Positions 29,225-43,300 of a DNA stretch of 64,000 nucleotides are shown piece after piece. Each line of letters starts with the position of its first letter. Positions within the stretch are counted from its first letter, which is position 1. A program made the translations under genes and the position numbers. The DNA is from Euleptes europaea (Eukaryota > Chordata > Lepidosauria > Squamata > Sphaerodactylidae). The stretch spans positions 37,590,882 to 37,654,881 of the forward strand of contig NC_079323.1 of NCBI RefSeq assembly GCF_029931775.1, in the 5' to 3' direction. Under the pieces are notes generated by a model. That model was not told the DNA's origin and did not search any database. It worked only from the letters and a program-made list of their open reading frames with translations.

Positions 29225-29570
29225 TCCCATTCCTCCCCACTTTTGTTTTCTTCCCATTCTCCCTACTTTTCGGTCTCTCACTCTTTCTCCTTCCCACCAC
29301 CCCTTCTCTTTCTCTCTCCCCTATGGCTGTCACTTTCTCTTGCCCCACCCCATCAGTATTTCTCTTTCTGCCCCCGCCCCATCTCTCTCTCTTTCTGACC
29401 CCTCATCACTATTTCTTTCTGCCTCCCCCCCATCCTGTTTCTGCCCCATCATTCTTTCTGCCTCCACCTCAGCACTTTCTCTTTCTGCCCACCTCGTCAC
29501 TCTTTCTATTTCTGCCCCTGACCCCAGCACACTTTCTCTTTCTGCCCCCCCCCCATGGTCACCTTCCACC
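29225..29570. repeat. Pyrimidine-rich tandem repeat
   Basis: About 340 bases of C/T on the plus strand built from variants of 'cactttctctttctgcccc' repeated roughly ten times with irregular spacing. Long open frames on both strands here (for example 29140-29586) come from the repeat. Such homopyrimidine tracts can form triplex DNA. Confidence 0.85.
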
Positions 29571-29764
29571 TTGCTGCTCCTGGTGAGCCCAATGAGGCGC
29601 CCCCCCATTGCTGCTCACAGCAGGGAGCCTGGCATGGCTCCAAGCATGCCCATTTGGGGCGCCCTCTCCACACCAGGTTGATTGACAGAGGAGGAGGAGG
29701 AGGAGGAGATAAGAGCATTATCTCTGCTTGCTCAGACAACACTTTTGTTTTTTGGGGGGATTTT

Positions 29765-30052
29765 AGGAGCCCCGTGGCGCAGAGTAGTAAGCTGCAGTAT
29801 TGCAGTCCAAAGCTCTGCTCATGACCTGAGTTTGATCCCGACGGAAGTTGGTTTCAGGTAGCCTGCTTAAGGTTGACTCAGCCTTCCATCCTTCCGATGT
29901 CGGTAAAGGGAAGTAAAGGGAAGATGACTGGGGAAGGCACTGGCAAACCACCCCATAAACAAAGTTTGCCTAGAAAATGTCAGGATGTGACGTCACCCCA
30001 TGTGTCAAGAATGACCTGGTGCTTGCATAGGGGACCTTTACCTTTTACCTGT
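29765..30052 (+). mobile_element. tRNA-related SINE, near full length
   Basis: 'ggagccccgtggcgcagagtagtaag', B box 'gtttgatcccg', 'ggttgactcagccttccatcc', 'ggcactggcaaaccacccc', ending 'acctttaccttttacc'. Same family as 15453-15752, with a short loss around 'atgtcggtaaagg'. Confidence 0.85.
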
Positions 30053-30856
30053 TTAATTGACAGACATGTGAAAGGAGGCTGCTCAACCTACTTGGGAATT
30101 ACACACCACGGTTTCTGTTCTTTTGTAAATCTGTATTTACCCCACAGGTTCCTACCAATATATTTTCCTGAAAAAAGATTGCTGCAATGATTGCAGAGCC
30201 TAGGGATATGATGAAACAGTCACCTCACGTCTAAAACATCTATTTGCTTGTACTGTATGTAAATCTTACATTAGGACAGACTGCTGATCAAGTTCAGTGG
30301 TAACAGGGCCTCCACATGATGGTTTCCCCAAGCTTTCCCTACTCTAGTCACCTACATGGTGAGCAATTTTTTTGTGCACCATAGAGGGAGGGGGGCTTCT
30401 TCTTTTAAAACAACAGTAATTGATAAACTGATTTTAAAACCCCAGTAAAACACTTCAAGTGGCATGGGGTGGTGGGGATGGTCACCACAGAGATTTGGGC
30501 AGATAAAATGGCGCCAATATGGGTGCGGCTGGAAAAGATCTATACTTCCTTATTCACAAAGTGATTCCTCCCCCTCCCATCGTAGTAAAGCAGGCTTTGG
30601 AAAGATTGCAAGAAAGCTGGGGGAAAGCTGGAAGGTACACAAAAGCAAGACAATGCTCTACGAAACTAGCAACCTGCTTCTCATTAGCATTCAAGCCGGT
30701 CCTAACATCTAGTATGGAAGCAACCCTAGATTCACATCTATTACTTAGGAACATATCTGAAACAATCCTTGTGAATTATTTCAGCGTATGAACATATGTC
30801 AACTCACTTCAATCCATAAACACTTGGATGGGCAAGAAAACGGTAAACAATCTTCC

Positions 30857-31273
30857 TTTATTATGCAAGACAGTTTGCATTACTAGCGACTTCAAATGGA
30901 AAATTTTGATTTCCCCTGAGGAAAAAAATATCTAGTATTTGTATTGCTACATATTAAACATATTATTATTTCCAAACAAACAGAAGCAACGTTTTAAAAC
31001 TTCCAACCAAATTATTTCCATTATTCTACAACTGACAAGGGGCACAAAACCAACAAGCACACCACTTTCATTCACTTCAATGGGTCTTGAGAGGAGAATC
31101 CCACAAGAATGAATGGAAACTGCACAGCAGCAGTGCTCTCAGGATTGCTCCTAGTATTACAAAATATGGTTTATACATTATACATAATGAAGTGTTAAAA
31201 GCCTTCCACTTTTCTTATTCCAGCTATGTAGTTTTGCTTAATTCAGTGGCATTCCCAGTAATCACACAAATGT
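30857..31273 (-). promoter_or_regulatory. MORC1: MORC1 3' UTR with polyadenylation signal
   Basis: After the stop codon the minus strand runs about 410 bases to AATAAA at 30862-30857 without a recognisable repeat. This is the first canonical signal downstream of the stop, so it is the likely 3' end. Confidence 0.5.
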
Positions 31274-31348
31274 TCACAAAAGATGTTCTTCATTCCGAAT
31301 TTCTTCTAGGTAGCCATCAATGTCTTCCAGATTATTTATAAGAACATG
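31274..31348 (-). CDS. MORC1: MORC1 last coding exon
   Basis: 75 nt after attctgtttcag: [18 protein letters not shown], then NEEHLL and TGA. Human has GDLEQTDTYLEALLKEDNLL followed by a longer tail, so this protein ends about 25 residues earlier. Confidence 0.92.
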   Translation of the reverse strand, partial: HVLINNLEDIDGYLEEIRNEEHLL

Positions 31349-34300
31349 CTGAAACAGAATGAGGTATTACAATAATTGTCAGTCAGTGTACGCTCAGAGT
31401 AAGTAACTGAACAGATACAGCTATGATTTCCTCTGATGGACAAACAGCAACTGGGAGGGGGGAGTTAAATGAGGGAAAGCGCACAGGGAAAAGAGTAAAG
31501 CTTCTTATTCCAGTACTGTACTATGGTTTCAATATGATTCAAGTGATTCCAGAGCAATATTTAACTTTTAAAAGACCGTAATGGCAGATGAACTGTAATC
31601 CTCAAACTGCTAATTCCTGGAGCAATGATACTGATTTCAATAGCCTTGCACCAAAATAAGCATTTTAAAGACTGCAGCTGAACTGAAGCAAGATCCTTGT
31701 TGAGTTACTGATAGCTATATGGAAGATAACACAGAGAAATGTCAGCTGCTTTAATCAGGTAGGGCTCAAGACACAGATGAGAATCTACTATTAGTCTCTG
31801 AAAGGATATTATTCATCTCAAGAACAAATGGGCAGTAACATCAGTCTGTGTATAGAAAATGAAGAGGAACAAGTTTGACACTGACATATTTTGTTCATAA
31901 AAGAGTTTCCTATCCAGTGTCAAGTACAGAGCCTCGCTAGCCCAAGATCTCTCTGCACTGATGGTTCCACAGGATGAAGGTGGATTGTATCACTACTATG
32001 CTTGGTCTGTAACCCTTTCTATAAAGGGATGCAAGTCTGAGTAGAGGGTTACTAGTAGAAATGGGTAATGTTCCTCTGCTCGCTTCAGATTCAATTTTAT
32101 ACAAACTGAGGGTTGTTTTTTTGGGTATAGTCAAAACATTTCATTATGAGCTGAAATTAAGCTCCTGGAGAGCCTAGAACACCTGGCGATTCCATTAGGC
32201 TGCAGTGAGGTTGATGGAGAGTAATGGGATGACCATTAGAAATCTGGCTTGGAGACCAAATCTGTGGAGATTTGAGGGTGATGCCTAAGGAGGATGGAGT
32301 TGGCAGGGGGGAGTTTGGTGGCATTATTCCATAGACTCCACCCTTCGAAGCTTCCAGTTGTGATTCCAAGAAAACTCCACCCCCTGAGGTTGGTTACCCA
32401 AATGAGGAAGTGAGGAAGCTGAGACGATAAAGTCAGGCATTCTGGAGTCTACAAGAATGTACTAGGACAGAGGGAAGCAAAAGAAAGAAAAGAAAAAGAG
32501 GAAATATTGTCGAAGGCTTTCACGGTCAGAGTTCATTGGTTCTTGTAGGTTATCCGGGCTGTGTAACCGTGGTCTTGTAATTTTCAACAATAGCCATGGA
32601 GATTAGCTTTGGACTTCTCACATTAACAGATCACTTCAGGATACAATGGTTCCATATTAACATACCACACCGTCATTAGTACATTATCTTGATACTTACA
32701 GGACAATGATTAGCACATTACTTTTGCAGGACAATGACTCAGCTCAAACCCAACCCCTTTCTGACTATATACTATCTTCCTACACACTTGACACTGAGAG
32801 ACACTGTCCTTCAGTGTTACTACTCTGAAGATGCCTGCCATAGTTGCTGGCGAAATGTCAGGAAAGAAAATTACAAGACCACGGTTACACAGCCCGGATA
32901 ACCTACAAGAACCAAAAAGAGGAAGTATTTTCCTTATTCTCAGCTGCCTTGTTAGGGGTGGGGTGGTAGAGAAAAGGAGTGGTAACATGTTAGAGAAAAG
33001 GGAATATTGCTTTGCCTCAGATGTACCTCCTGAGCAGAAAGGGATTCTGCAATTGTGAGGCTGCCACACTTTGAAGGTGGGTTTTTTTTAGCCACTGGAG
33101 CTCGTACTCCAAAAGTCCTAACTTTGGCAGCCTCTCTAGTTCCCTCAGGTTCTGCGACTTTCACAGAAACTGAAATATCTCAAGTGTGAAGCTTTCTTCT
33201 TGGAATTACGTATCTGAACAACTCTGTTCTGACAACCAAAGTGCCCTGGCATTCATGTTTAAATGTTGAAGAAATATGTATACTCCATTTGTTTCCATGC
33301 TATCCTGGTATTTATAATAAGAATATTACAATCAAAGTCACAGAAGAGATAGGATTTTGAATGTATTATCTTACTTGATGTGATGTTGATTTCAACATGT
33401 GAGTTAAAAACTGGAGCTGTCAACCAATTAAAGAATTTTTAGTTAACTAATCATCTGCCTTTTGACTGAATGTCAATAATTATTTAAGTTAATAGATATA
33501 AACCAATTTGCATTAAAGTATTACATAAATATCTTATAATAAGTTAATATAGGCTAGTATTCTTTGTTACATAGAAATATTATATTCAGTATTTTATCCT
33601 TTCACTTGCCATCAATAAAATACCCCCAGAACTGAAATAGCTTAAAACAAAATAAATATGCCCTTAACTCTCAGTCTCCCTAGTTAGTTCTGCCTAATAG
33701 TCAACTAAAATGTAGGTTGATTAAACTCCTGGTTCAATGGATTGGAGGTTCAATCCTATCTAATATAGATTACTGAAGGCACAGCTTCTTTTTAAATATA
33801 TAGTGAAGAGTATCACCAGTAAGAGTAACAGCATTCCCCCTCACCCCAAGAACTGCCATTTAGCAGTAGATACAGGCTTGCTTCCCAAGTAAAAAGATGG
33901 CAAATAGTTTCGAAGTGTCATTCCCCCTTCCTCCTTTCCTTTTTATGGTGTAGTGGTTAAAATGCTGGCCAGGTTCAAATCCTCACCAGGTAACTTTGGC
34001 CAGTCACTCTCTCACCTTAATCTACCTCACAATTTTGTTGTTGTTGCAGATCACTTTGGGTTCTTATAGGAAAGAAGAGTGGGGTAGGTTCTCCCTCTCT
34101 CATAATACTAGAACGCGGGGTCATCTGCTGAAGCTGGAGGGTGAGCGATTCAAAACAGATAAAAGGAAGTATTTCTTCACACAACGCATAGTTAAATTGT
34201 GGAACTCTCTACCCCAGGATGTGGTGATGGCTGCCAACTTGGAAGGCTTTAAGAGGGGAGTGGACATGTTCATGGAGGAGAGGGCTATTCATGGCTACTA

Positions 34301-37300
34301 ATAAAAATGGATACTAGTCATGATGCATACCTATTCTCTCCAGGATCAGAAGAGCATGTCTATTACATTAGTTGCTTTGGAACATAGGAAGGATAATGCT
34401 GCTGCAGTTGTCTTCTTTGTGGGCTTCCTAGAGGCACCTGGTTGGCCACTGTTTGAACAGACTTGCTGGATTTGATGGGCCTCCAAATAAATAAATAAAT
34501 ATTTCCCCTCATGCTATGGTAGCCGCAGTTGGTAGCAATGTATGGCAAGCAGCAACCAGCCGGCTGTTGAGTACTGCATTTTTGATAGGGGAAAGAGAAT
34601 TTTCAAATCCACCAACATCTTTTCTATGTCAATTTGCAAAATGCTGCCTGAAAAAGATTTTTTTCCCAATTGGCCAATTTATTTATGGAGAGATTTGAGA
34701 ATAAGTTTATTTTTCAAAACAATGATAGTATTAACAAGAATTGTATTGTTTTTTACAAGAGATTTTTGGATGGCATCTTTATGATTTGGGAAGGTTTGGC
34801 AGACTTCCTTGTTCAATTTGGTCAGTTCATTAGTACCATTCATACGACTATTAAATTAGATATGTCTTATAATGGATCCAAGGTTAATTTCCTTGCTGTA
34901 GTTAAGAAACCAACTGATGCTAAGTCTTGCCCACTTCTTAAAAACACTTGGCAGGCACAAGAAAAGGTGATGGCAGCCACCATGGGTGCCCAAAGGCACC
35001 ATATTTTAAAGCTTAGGTCAGAAATGTTGTATTTTGTATTTGAATGATTTGAATATTTGAAAATACACTTTATGGTGTGTATTTTAATAATTTGTACCAC
35101 TGAGGAAGGCCTTGTGGTCAAAATGTGTTTGGTTTTAATTGACTTTTTTTTACTGTTATGTGTTAAAGCTTTGCTAATTTAATTTAACCCATCAGTATTT
35201 ATTCTGTTATTAGGCCTTTCGTCAACTGTCTTGGTTACCTGGTTTTTCTGGGCTGAAGTTTTTTCCTCCCCTTTCTGTTTTGCTTTCAAATGTACAAAAA
35301 GCCAAAGTTGCTTGGAGTTTAGATACTCAACTTTGTATTAAGAGTGAACATTATGTGTTGCTAAGCTAAAGGTAAAGCTCATATGCTAAACACTGGGAAT
35401 ACTAGCTTCATTGGAACACCTAAAATTTGAATAAAACAGCAGCACTTACTGGATGAATTTTCAACAGAAGTTGTGCCACATTTTCCTGAAGATGGTTAAG
35501 TCTTTCTTGAGCAGTCTTTGCTTGTACCTCACACAGACCAATCTTAGCTTCAGTGGCATGTATAGGTTCAAGGATATGTTGATTTATAGTGTGGATTTCT
35601 TCTAAGCGCTGTCTTTCATATTGCAAAAAATGCTGAAACACACACAGAACCACCACCCCCCCCCCCCGGCATTTTACTCTTTACTATTCAGTATTTTTCC
35701 TTCCATAAACAAAAAATTGAAAAAAAGTGTTCTTCAACACATCTATGGATCAGCCTCTCTATTTGGAGACAATATAAATTTACAGAACAATTAACAATAT
35801 CTAATTTAAGCTAAGGAACTGCTGAATTTTAAAATGTTTTAAGTTGGGCCCAATGGAACACTCATGCATAGGATAACCGGACACTGCAGCATTAAAGAAT
35901 AACCTTTTTATTTGGGTTCAGTTCCTGATATCTCCCATTAAAATCTCTCATATTGCATGGCTTGGAAAGACCCCTGTCTGAGAGCCCCTACCTGCCTGAG
36001 TAGCTAATATTAGGCCTGATGGTAATGTAGGTTCCTATTCTTTGGGAATGTCTATGATGTCCTTCAGCAGTGTAGAAAGCAGCCAAGAAACCAATCATAG
36101 CTCAGATGTCAACAGACAGATAATAGACAACTATAAACTCTTTCTAGGCACACAAGAATTGCCCTATGGGATCAGAGTTCTCAGAATTAAGTTAAGGGAG
36201 GTATGGGAAGTAATTTTCTGAATAGGAACCCTACGATGTGCCATGGAAGGATACTCTGATCCTTAATTCAAAGTGTTTGAGGATAAACTGCGGTTGTTTA
36301 GTGGTGGCAGAAAGGCATCCTGTACATGTTCAGATGTGCTTTCTGTAGTCAGAGAACATGGGTAAAAGAGAATGGGTGGGAAAATAATCCAACAGTACAT
36401 CACAAGATCCTTTTCTACCTACACCACTAGAAACTATATAAAAAATGACAGCTATTCTGTTTATTCATTATGCATAAGTAAAGGAGTCAACCCTAAATGG
36501 ATTGTACATTTTCCCCCCACCCCCTTACAATGACTGCTGGAAATCTAATGAGAAATTAGTTAAGAATATTAATTGGCCATATCAAGTATCTTTTACCTGA
36601 TGGATTTCTAGAGGTATGTTCTCATTCAGCTCAGAATGCCCTTTCAGCTTTTTAAAAATAAATAAAATAAAATGCATAGGTTTAGAAAACTGAATCAGAG
36701 GACCCATGTTGCAACAAGAAAACACTAAATAAAAAAGCTGAGATGTGGGAGCAAGTTCAAATAGTAAAGAAACTGCCAAGAGAGATATACGTTCTTAAAC
36801 AAAGTTTTCCAAAATTTAGCTAAACTGAAGGATGCAGAGTTAAATGTTTAGTCATATTGACTTCCAAATGACTAACAACTTCAGCCTAAGACTTATAACA
36901 CCAGCAAGCACCTGCTTAGAGCAAGAAATAATACCCGTTACTCTGGTATTGCAGACACTTGCACTAACAAACCCAGATAATTAGGACTGCCACTGGCTTT
37001 AACCCAAGTACTTATATTTAACTGAATGCTGGATTGACTCATAATTTTTTAAAAAATACTAGTAAATAATATTCAGTACTTGTGTGTATTCTGCAATGAC
37101 ATGTAAACAAGTGGGGACCTACAATACTCGAAGGGGATCCCTTTCCCTTCGTATCCTTCTCCCCATCACTGCCCGCTGGCCACACACCCACTATTGTTGC
37201 CGGGCCCACTGTGGCTTTCTTACCCTTCCGCCATTGCTGTAGGGCCTGCTGTGGTTCTTGACCACCACTGCCAGGCCCACTATGGCTTCCTTTCTCACCA

Positions 37301-40300
37301 CCATCACCACTGCTGCCAGGCCCAGCACTGCTTCTGGCCACCCCCCCCCCCCACCGTTGCTGACAATGAGCTTGGAGCAGCTCCTGGCCTCTGCCGTCAG
37401 GCCCACTGCATCTTCCTCCCCCCCCATATTGCTGCCACTGACAGGCCTGGCGAAGATCCTGATTTCTGCTGCCAGGCCCCCCCAAGAGTCGCTGCCTTCC
37501 CTCCCCACCAGTCATCAACATTGGTTCTGCCTGTAACACCTGACCCTCCAGCGGTGGAGGGGCTAGATGTGCTGTCTGTGCATGAGCAGACAGCACGATT
37601 GTTTTTTTCGGGGCTTTAAACCCCCAATGTAATTTTTTAATGATTTCAGATTTTTCTGCAAACTTGGGGGCTCCCCCAAGTTTGCAGAACTATCTGGTTT
37701 ATATCAGTGTGGATCCAATCTCCAGATTTAAGCATCTGCAGATCAGGCCACCCTCGACTATTAGGTATATGATACAGAAGTTGTTTCTGGAACCAGAAGT
37801 CATGATACTAAGCATTTGAACTTGATACAGAAAAATAAGGGTCATGCTACATACAAAATGGGGCAACTCGCTCCCCCCCCCCCCGGGCCAGTTTCGCAAA
37901 GGAAAATGGAATGGGGGGGAGGCAGGAGCCCTTCCTCTGCCCACACCATGGGCCCATGCCAATTCAGGTGCCATTAGAATGTGGACCATTAGAATGGCCA
38001 CAGCAGCCATGGGTAGCACTACTTGGGTCTGGGGAACCTGGGCCCTATTCATTACAAAACATATTATGTATTTTGACCCTAAGTTGCTAGTCTTTATTGC
38101 TCCAAAAACAAGCATTAAAGTGACATGCTAGATGCTGGTGAAGTAAGCTATATGGAGTATGTGTTCCACTGGTCAGGGTATAAAGTTGCATAGCTCCTTG
38201 CCCCATCCCACAATGAGCAGCAGAGCTAATTATTTCTGGAAAATATTTATAAATCTGCATAATGCATAGAAGTCTCAGATATTAGTCTAATCAGGCAGTT
38301 TAACTTTAGTTTAACTTTCCACTTCCTCCCAATTCAGGAATTTCAAATGGTGAAAAATGCATATGTAAGGTGGAACACACAAGGACAATTAGGATAATAA
38401 TTGCATATCTGTGATTAAATGCTGCTGTTCTATATCCACTAATTATAAACATCATGGCACATATTCATGAATTTAAATTAATGTACATTTAATTTAGATG
38501 CCCGCTTACCTTGAACATAGATAAAATATCTTCAGTGGACATACAAGTAAGGTATTCTCTTGAAAAAGAGCATTTAGGTAAAAAATACAGCAGGAACTCT
38601 CTAGAAACAACAAAAACAATTCTATCTAAACAGATATGTCTATAAATTCAAAATAATTAATCCTATTTATACATTCATTTATTTAAACATGTTTATCCCT
38701 CCTTTCTATAAATCTACAGTCAAGGCAATTGTCAATATATATAATAAATAAATACTGAGCCAAGAAAACCATTAAAAGTACATTTCAAAACCAGCAATTA
38801 AACATGTCTGACAATCCTAACATAACAGCAAATTTAATCACAATCTTATAAACATATATGTAGGAGAAAGCAAAGCAGAAATGTAAATTTGTAGGTCACC
38901 TTAGTATTTATAGCAAAATAATAACAACAAACAACAAAGCATTTAAAAACCAATTCCTATAAATTATGGAAGATTCCATCAGGAAGACCCAACATCAGTC
39001 TGGCTGAATATGGACTGCATAATTCAATAAAAAATTTCCCAGTCCAGGATAGGGATTACTCAGCTACCCTCTTGGTTCATATTTATCATGAGATCAGGTC
39101 TCAGGAAATTCTTTTGTAGGAAACAAGGACACCAAACCTACTTACTTTATATGATCCGTTAATGTTTCAATCGTTTTGTTTTCAAGGCTTCTCTGGGACG
39201 GTACCCATGTGTGTGGCACTGAAATCTCAGAGTCCTGCCTATCAACTAGTGCTTGTTCTTCCTGGCCTTCTGTACACTTCTCTGTTGAACCACTGAAATA
39301 AGAATCCAAAAAGATCAAGTTTCAAACAATGTATCCAAAGCAAACGAGGACCAACTTGTAACAAAGTCACAAGCAGTGATTTGGATGGCTTTGCCCCTTG
39401 GTCAATTATGGAAGACACTAACTGTAGGTACCCCATGGGGAGATGGGTAAACCATTCCTGAGGGGGGGTGTATTCCCGTGGCAGCTGGGAGTGGTGCACC
39501 CATGCTGCCTCCTCAGAGGCTTCCTGGCAGCCACAGAGGTAAAAAAGGTATTTAAAAAAAATTGAAAAAAGGAAAAGACACCCCATTGAGAACAGTGAGG
39601 CTATGACACCAAAAAAGGCGTGGGCTTTCTCTTCCACGATCTAGTTGGCAGATGGGCTGGTAGAACTCCACAACTCCCAGACACTGGCGTGTTTGCCCCT
39701 GTGCTGCCTTAGGTGCCGCTTTATTCTGTGCTAAAGTGGCACCTACGCCGGTGTGGGGTCACGCCAGCTCCTAAAGAGCTCCAGCCCCCATTTCAGGAAT
39801 GGGCTCCTGAAGCATGCTGCACACACCCCAGGACACTCTTTCTGCTTCACATAGCTATGCCTTTACACTGACTATACCTGAATCCAGATTTGGTTAAAGG
39901 CAGATAAAACTTCCATATTGCTGAGTTTCAATGTACTTTGTGTTCTTCCAGCAACTGCAGCTACTTCATACACTCACTATGGACACACTTAGATGCAAGT
40001 TCTTTGCCTTGTCTTTTTCTTTGATGGAGAAGAATTCTATAAGTCATCAGTGCATTTGAATATCTTTTTGTAGGCCTAGCAAAAGCATGTTAGGGTTCCC
40101 AGCTCCCCCATATGCCCAATGGAGAAAGTGCTTTAACAAATCAATTGGGCCTAATATTCAACATGCTCCCAACATAACTTGCATTGAGCTCCAATTTTTG
40201 TCACTTTACAAAATTTCACTGAGTGAAAATGTGAACAATATATCTCAGTGCAGAGGATATGAAGGACTCTACTGTATGGCTGAAATGTATCACATGAAGA

Positions 40301-43300
40301 TTTTACTGATTTATTACCTGTTTACTATCTAACTCCTAACAAAGTTTTTTCTCCTATCGTGCAGTATGCATTGTATGTTTTGATTAGAGATGTTTCACCT
40401 GGGTGGTTATCCTTTAAAGTGTTTTCATCCATATCTACTGGAATAAATAGTGCCCACCAGTGCTGGATCTAACTACATTCCATTTTACTTTCTGTTCAGT
40501 GCTAAGCAAATTAATTCCAGTATCTTTGGTTGAGACAATTAAATACATCAATATCTTTGACTGCTTAGTTCTACATCATTTTCTTGTCCATAAAACCAAC
40601 TGTGGTGTTTTATCCATTGTAAATGCTGCAGAACTCAAAAGACTGCCTGTTGAGAATTCCAGTACACTCACCTTTTGGAATCTGTTTGACACAAATCTTT
40701 TTCCTTGGGAGTCACATAAGCTGTTGGGTTAAGCTGAATGTCACACTGCTCCTGTTTTTCTTCATCTGATTTAAACATTAAAGAAAAAGAATATACAGAG
40801 TTATCAACCACATATGTAACTGGATGAGCTGGTCTAGACTGTGTGAGCAGACTGCTGGATTTGATGGGACTTGGTCTGATCCAGCAGGGCTTTTCTTATG
40901 TTCTAGACTGGAGATGCACCTAGAAGCTCTCGTAAGCTGTGGTTAAGTTTCTTGAAGAAAGAGACAGGAAACATGGATATGTGAATCAGGCCCATGTTAG
41001 ATTTTGGGCTTATTCATGGCTTGCATTTCTACCCACCTGGCACTGAAACATTGCTAAAAACATACCACACTGTGTGGACCATATCTCTACATGACAAAGG
41101 CTACAGTTCTATGTATGCTAACCTGGGAGTACAGCCTATTAAAATCAATAGGCTTTACTTCAGAGTAGACCTGCTTGGGATTGCCAATTTTAGATGGTCA
41201 TCTTCAGTTGTTGTAGATACACTCTGAACAATCAGACTACCACTGATGGGCAGCAACCAAGAATGTTTGTAGCAATGCTGTCCCTGTGTGAGGTCTCTAG
41301 GAGCCTATGCAGGGACAAATCTATGTACTGAAGATGCAGAAAGTCTTTTGTAGCAACCTACTAAAGGCGGTTTCTGCCAATATTGGTCATACATGGTGGC
41401 AACTGATGAATGAATAGGTCCCTCTCCATCACCACCACTCTGGGCCAGCTGCCTTTAAATTAAGTATAAACCTATATGAACCATGAACATATAACACCAA
41501 TGATTGTTAAATCTCATTGGTAGCATATTAAAAAAGCAAATGCTATGGGATAATGCTATCTGTACAGTTTGCAAGACTGCTAACAATAGGTTATTAATTC
41601 ATAGGCCATTTATCCAGGGTCGATTTTGATGCTCGCTCAAAGCTCCTTTTTTAAACCTGACCTTTAAAATGACTATTCACCCTCCTGATGCAAGAGGAGA
41701 AAGTCAAACAAATTCCATGCCCCACTTGCCTGCTCCTTCCTTCCTTTGTTTGCGTAGCCATTAGCAATAGTCATTTGCATAGCTAAGCCAGGGGCTGTGT
41801 GATTCTGCATGTTTCCTTCAGTGAATGCTTCGATGCGGGAGCGGAGCAAATACAAAAGGCCTCTTAGGAGGCGGCATGGCCCTGCCGCCAGCGTATGTTT
41901 GTGTAAAACCGTGATTACACGCACTTACGCTGGCGGGGAGGAGCCGCCCGCCGTTCCGGGGGCGGGCTGGGGGGAGGAGCCGCCGGTTAGGTGGCTTCCT
42001 ATCCCGGCTTGGCCGGTTACAGCGGTGCTGCGCCTGCTTTTTAGCAGGCGCAGCCTTGCTGTTCCCTATGGGGCAAAAGGCCCCAGTTAAGCAACAACAA
42101 CAACAACAACAAAAAAAGGAAAATGGCTTTTTTTTTTAACGGCATACGGGAATCGACTTAGGAAGAGGTGCTGCTGCGCCTCTTCCCCGCCGTCCCCGTA
42201 CGCCGTCAGCTCAGGAATGGGCTGTTTGGGTCCTTAAGAACCTCTCTATCTCTAATTCCAACTCAGAGCAATAAACAAGTCAAGAGCCCGGTTCTGATCC
42301 ATAAATGGAAGCAGCTTCATCTAACCCAAAGATGGGGGGGGGGGTATTGAAAGAGCAACTGCCTTATTTTACCTTTGTGTACGAAAGCAAAGTCTTTACA
42401 GTCTTTATACTTCAGCAAATCTTCACTGTCACTGTCAGATATTATAATCTACAATATAAAATTTTATATTTTAAAAAGGGCATTTTCTTTCAAAAAATTG
42501 GAAATATATACATTCTTGACATGGTTTGGGTTGGCCTCAGAACGACCCCTTCATTGTTTTTATCCAGTGCCTTGCGCATCTTATAGAATATCTTTATTTA
42601 CATTATTTATTTATGCTATTTATAGTTTGGCTTTCTCACTGAGATTTAAAGCAGATTACACAGTGTAAACTAATTCAATCAGCAGGATGGGACATCCAAT
42701 AAACAATGTAATAAGATCAGGATTGTAGAAATCTGAAACAGAGCTGAAACGAAGTAAAATATTAATACATGTTGTACGATGCAGAAATTACACAGTAGGA
42801 TCACACATGCAGCAACAGATATACACAGTAATATACTTTACAGTCCCTATCTCTTTATTAAAGTATCTTCCTGAACCACTCCCTTAGAGTGTAGCCCTAT
42901 TACCTGTGTAAGAACGCCCTCCTGAATAATTCAGTTTTGCATAGTTTGCAGAATGCCAGAAGAGTGTGAGTCTACCTAACCTCATCAGGAAGGCCACTCC
43001 TTAAGCCACAACAGAGAAAGCAGGTGTATGGGCTGTTGTGGATCTTGTGCATTTGCAGGGTGGCACCTGCAGAAGGCCCTGCTCAGATCAGCAAAGTGAC
43101 CTGGTGGAGCATAGGGGGAAAGGTATGGATGGGATACGGTGAGACCACATTTGGAATACTGTGTACAGTTCTGGTCACCACACCTAAAAAAGGATATTGC
43201 AGAGCTTGAGAAGGTGCAGAAAAGAGCAATCCAAAATGACCAGGAGACTAGGGCAACTGCCCTATGAGGAGCAGTTAAAACGCTTAGGGCTGTTTAGCTT

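Noticed and set aside
29140-29742. Several long frames around the pyrimidine tract
   Set aside because: Repetitive Ser/Leu/Phe/Pro or Glu/Arg products of a tandem C/T repeat.
37039-37596. A 185-codon Gly-rich frame resembling a structural protein
   Set aside because: Produced by the degenerate GC-rich tandem repeat, open on both strands.
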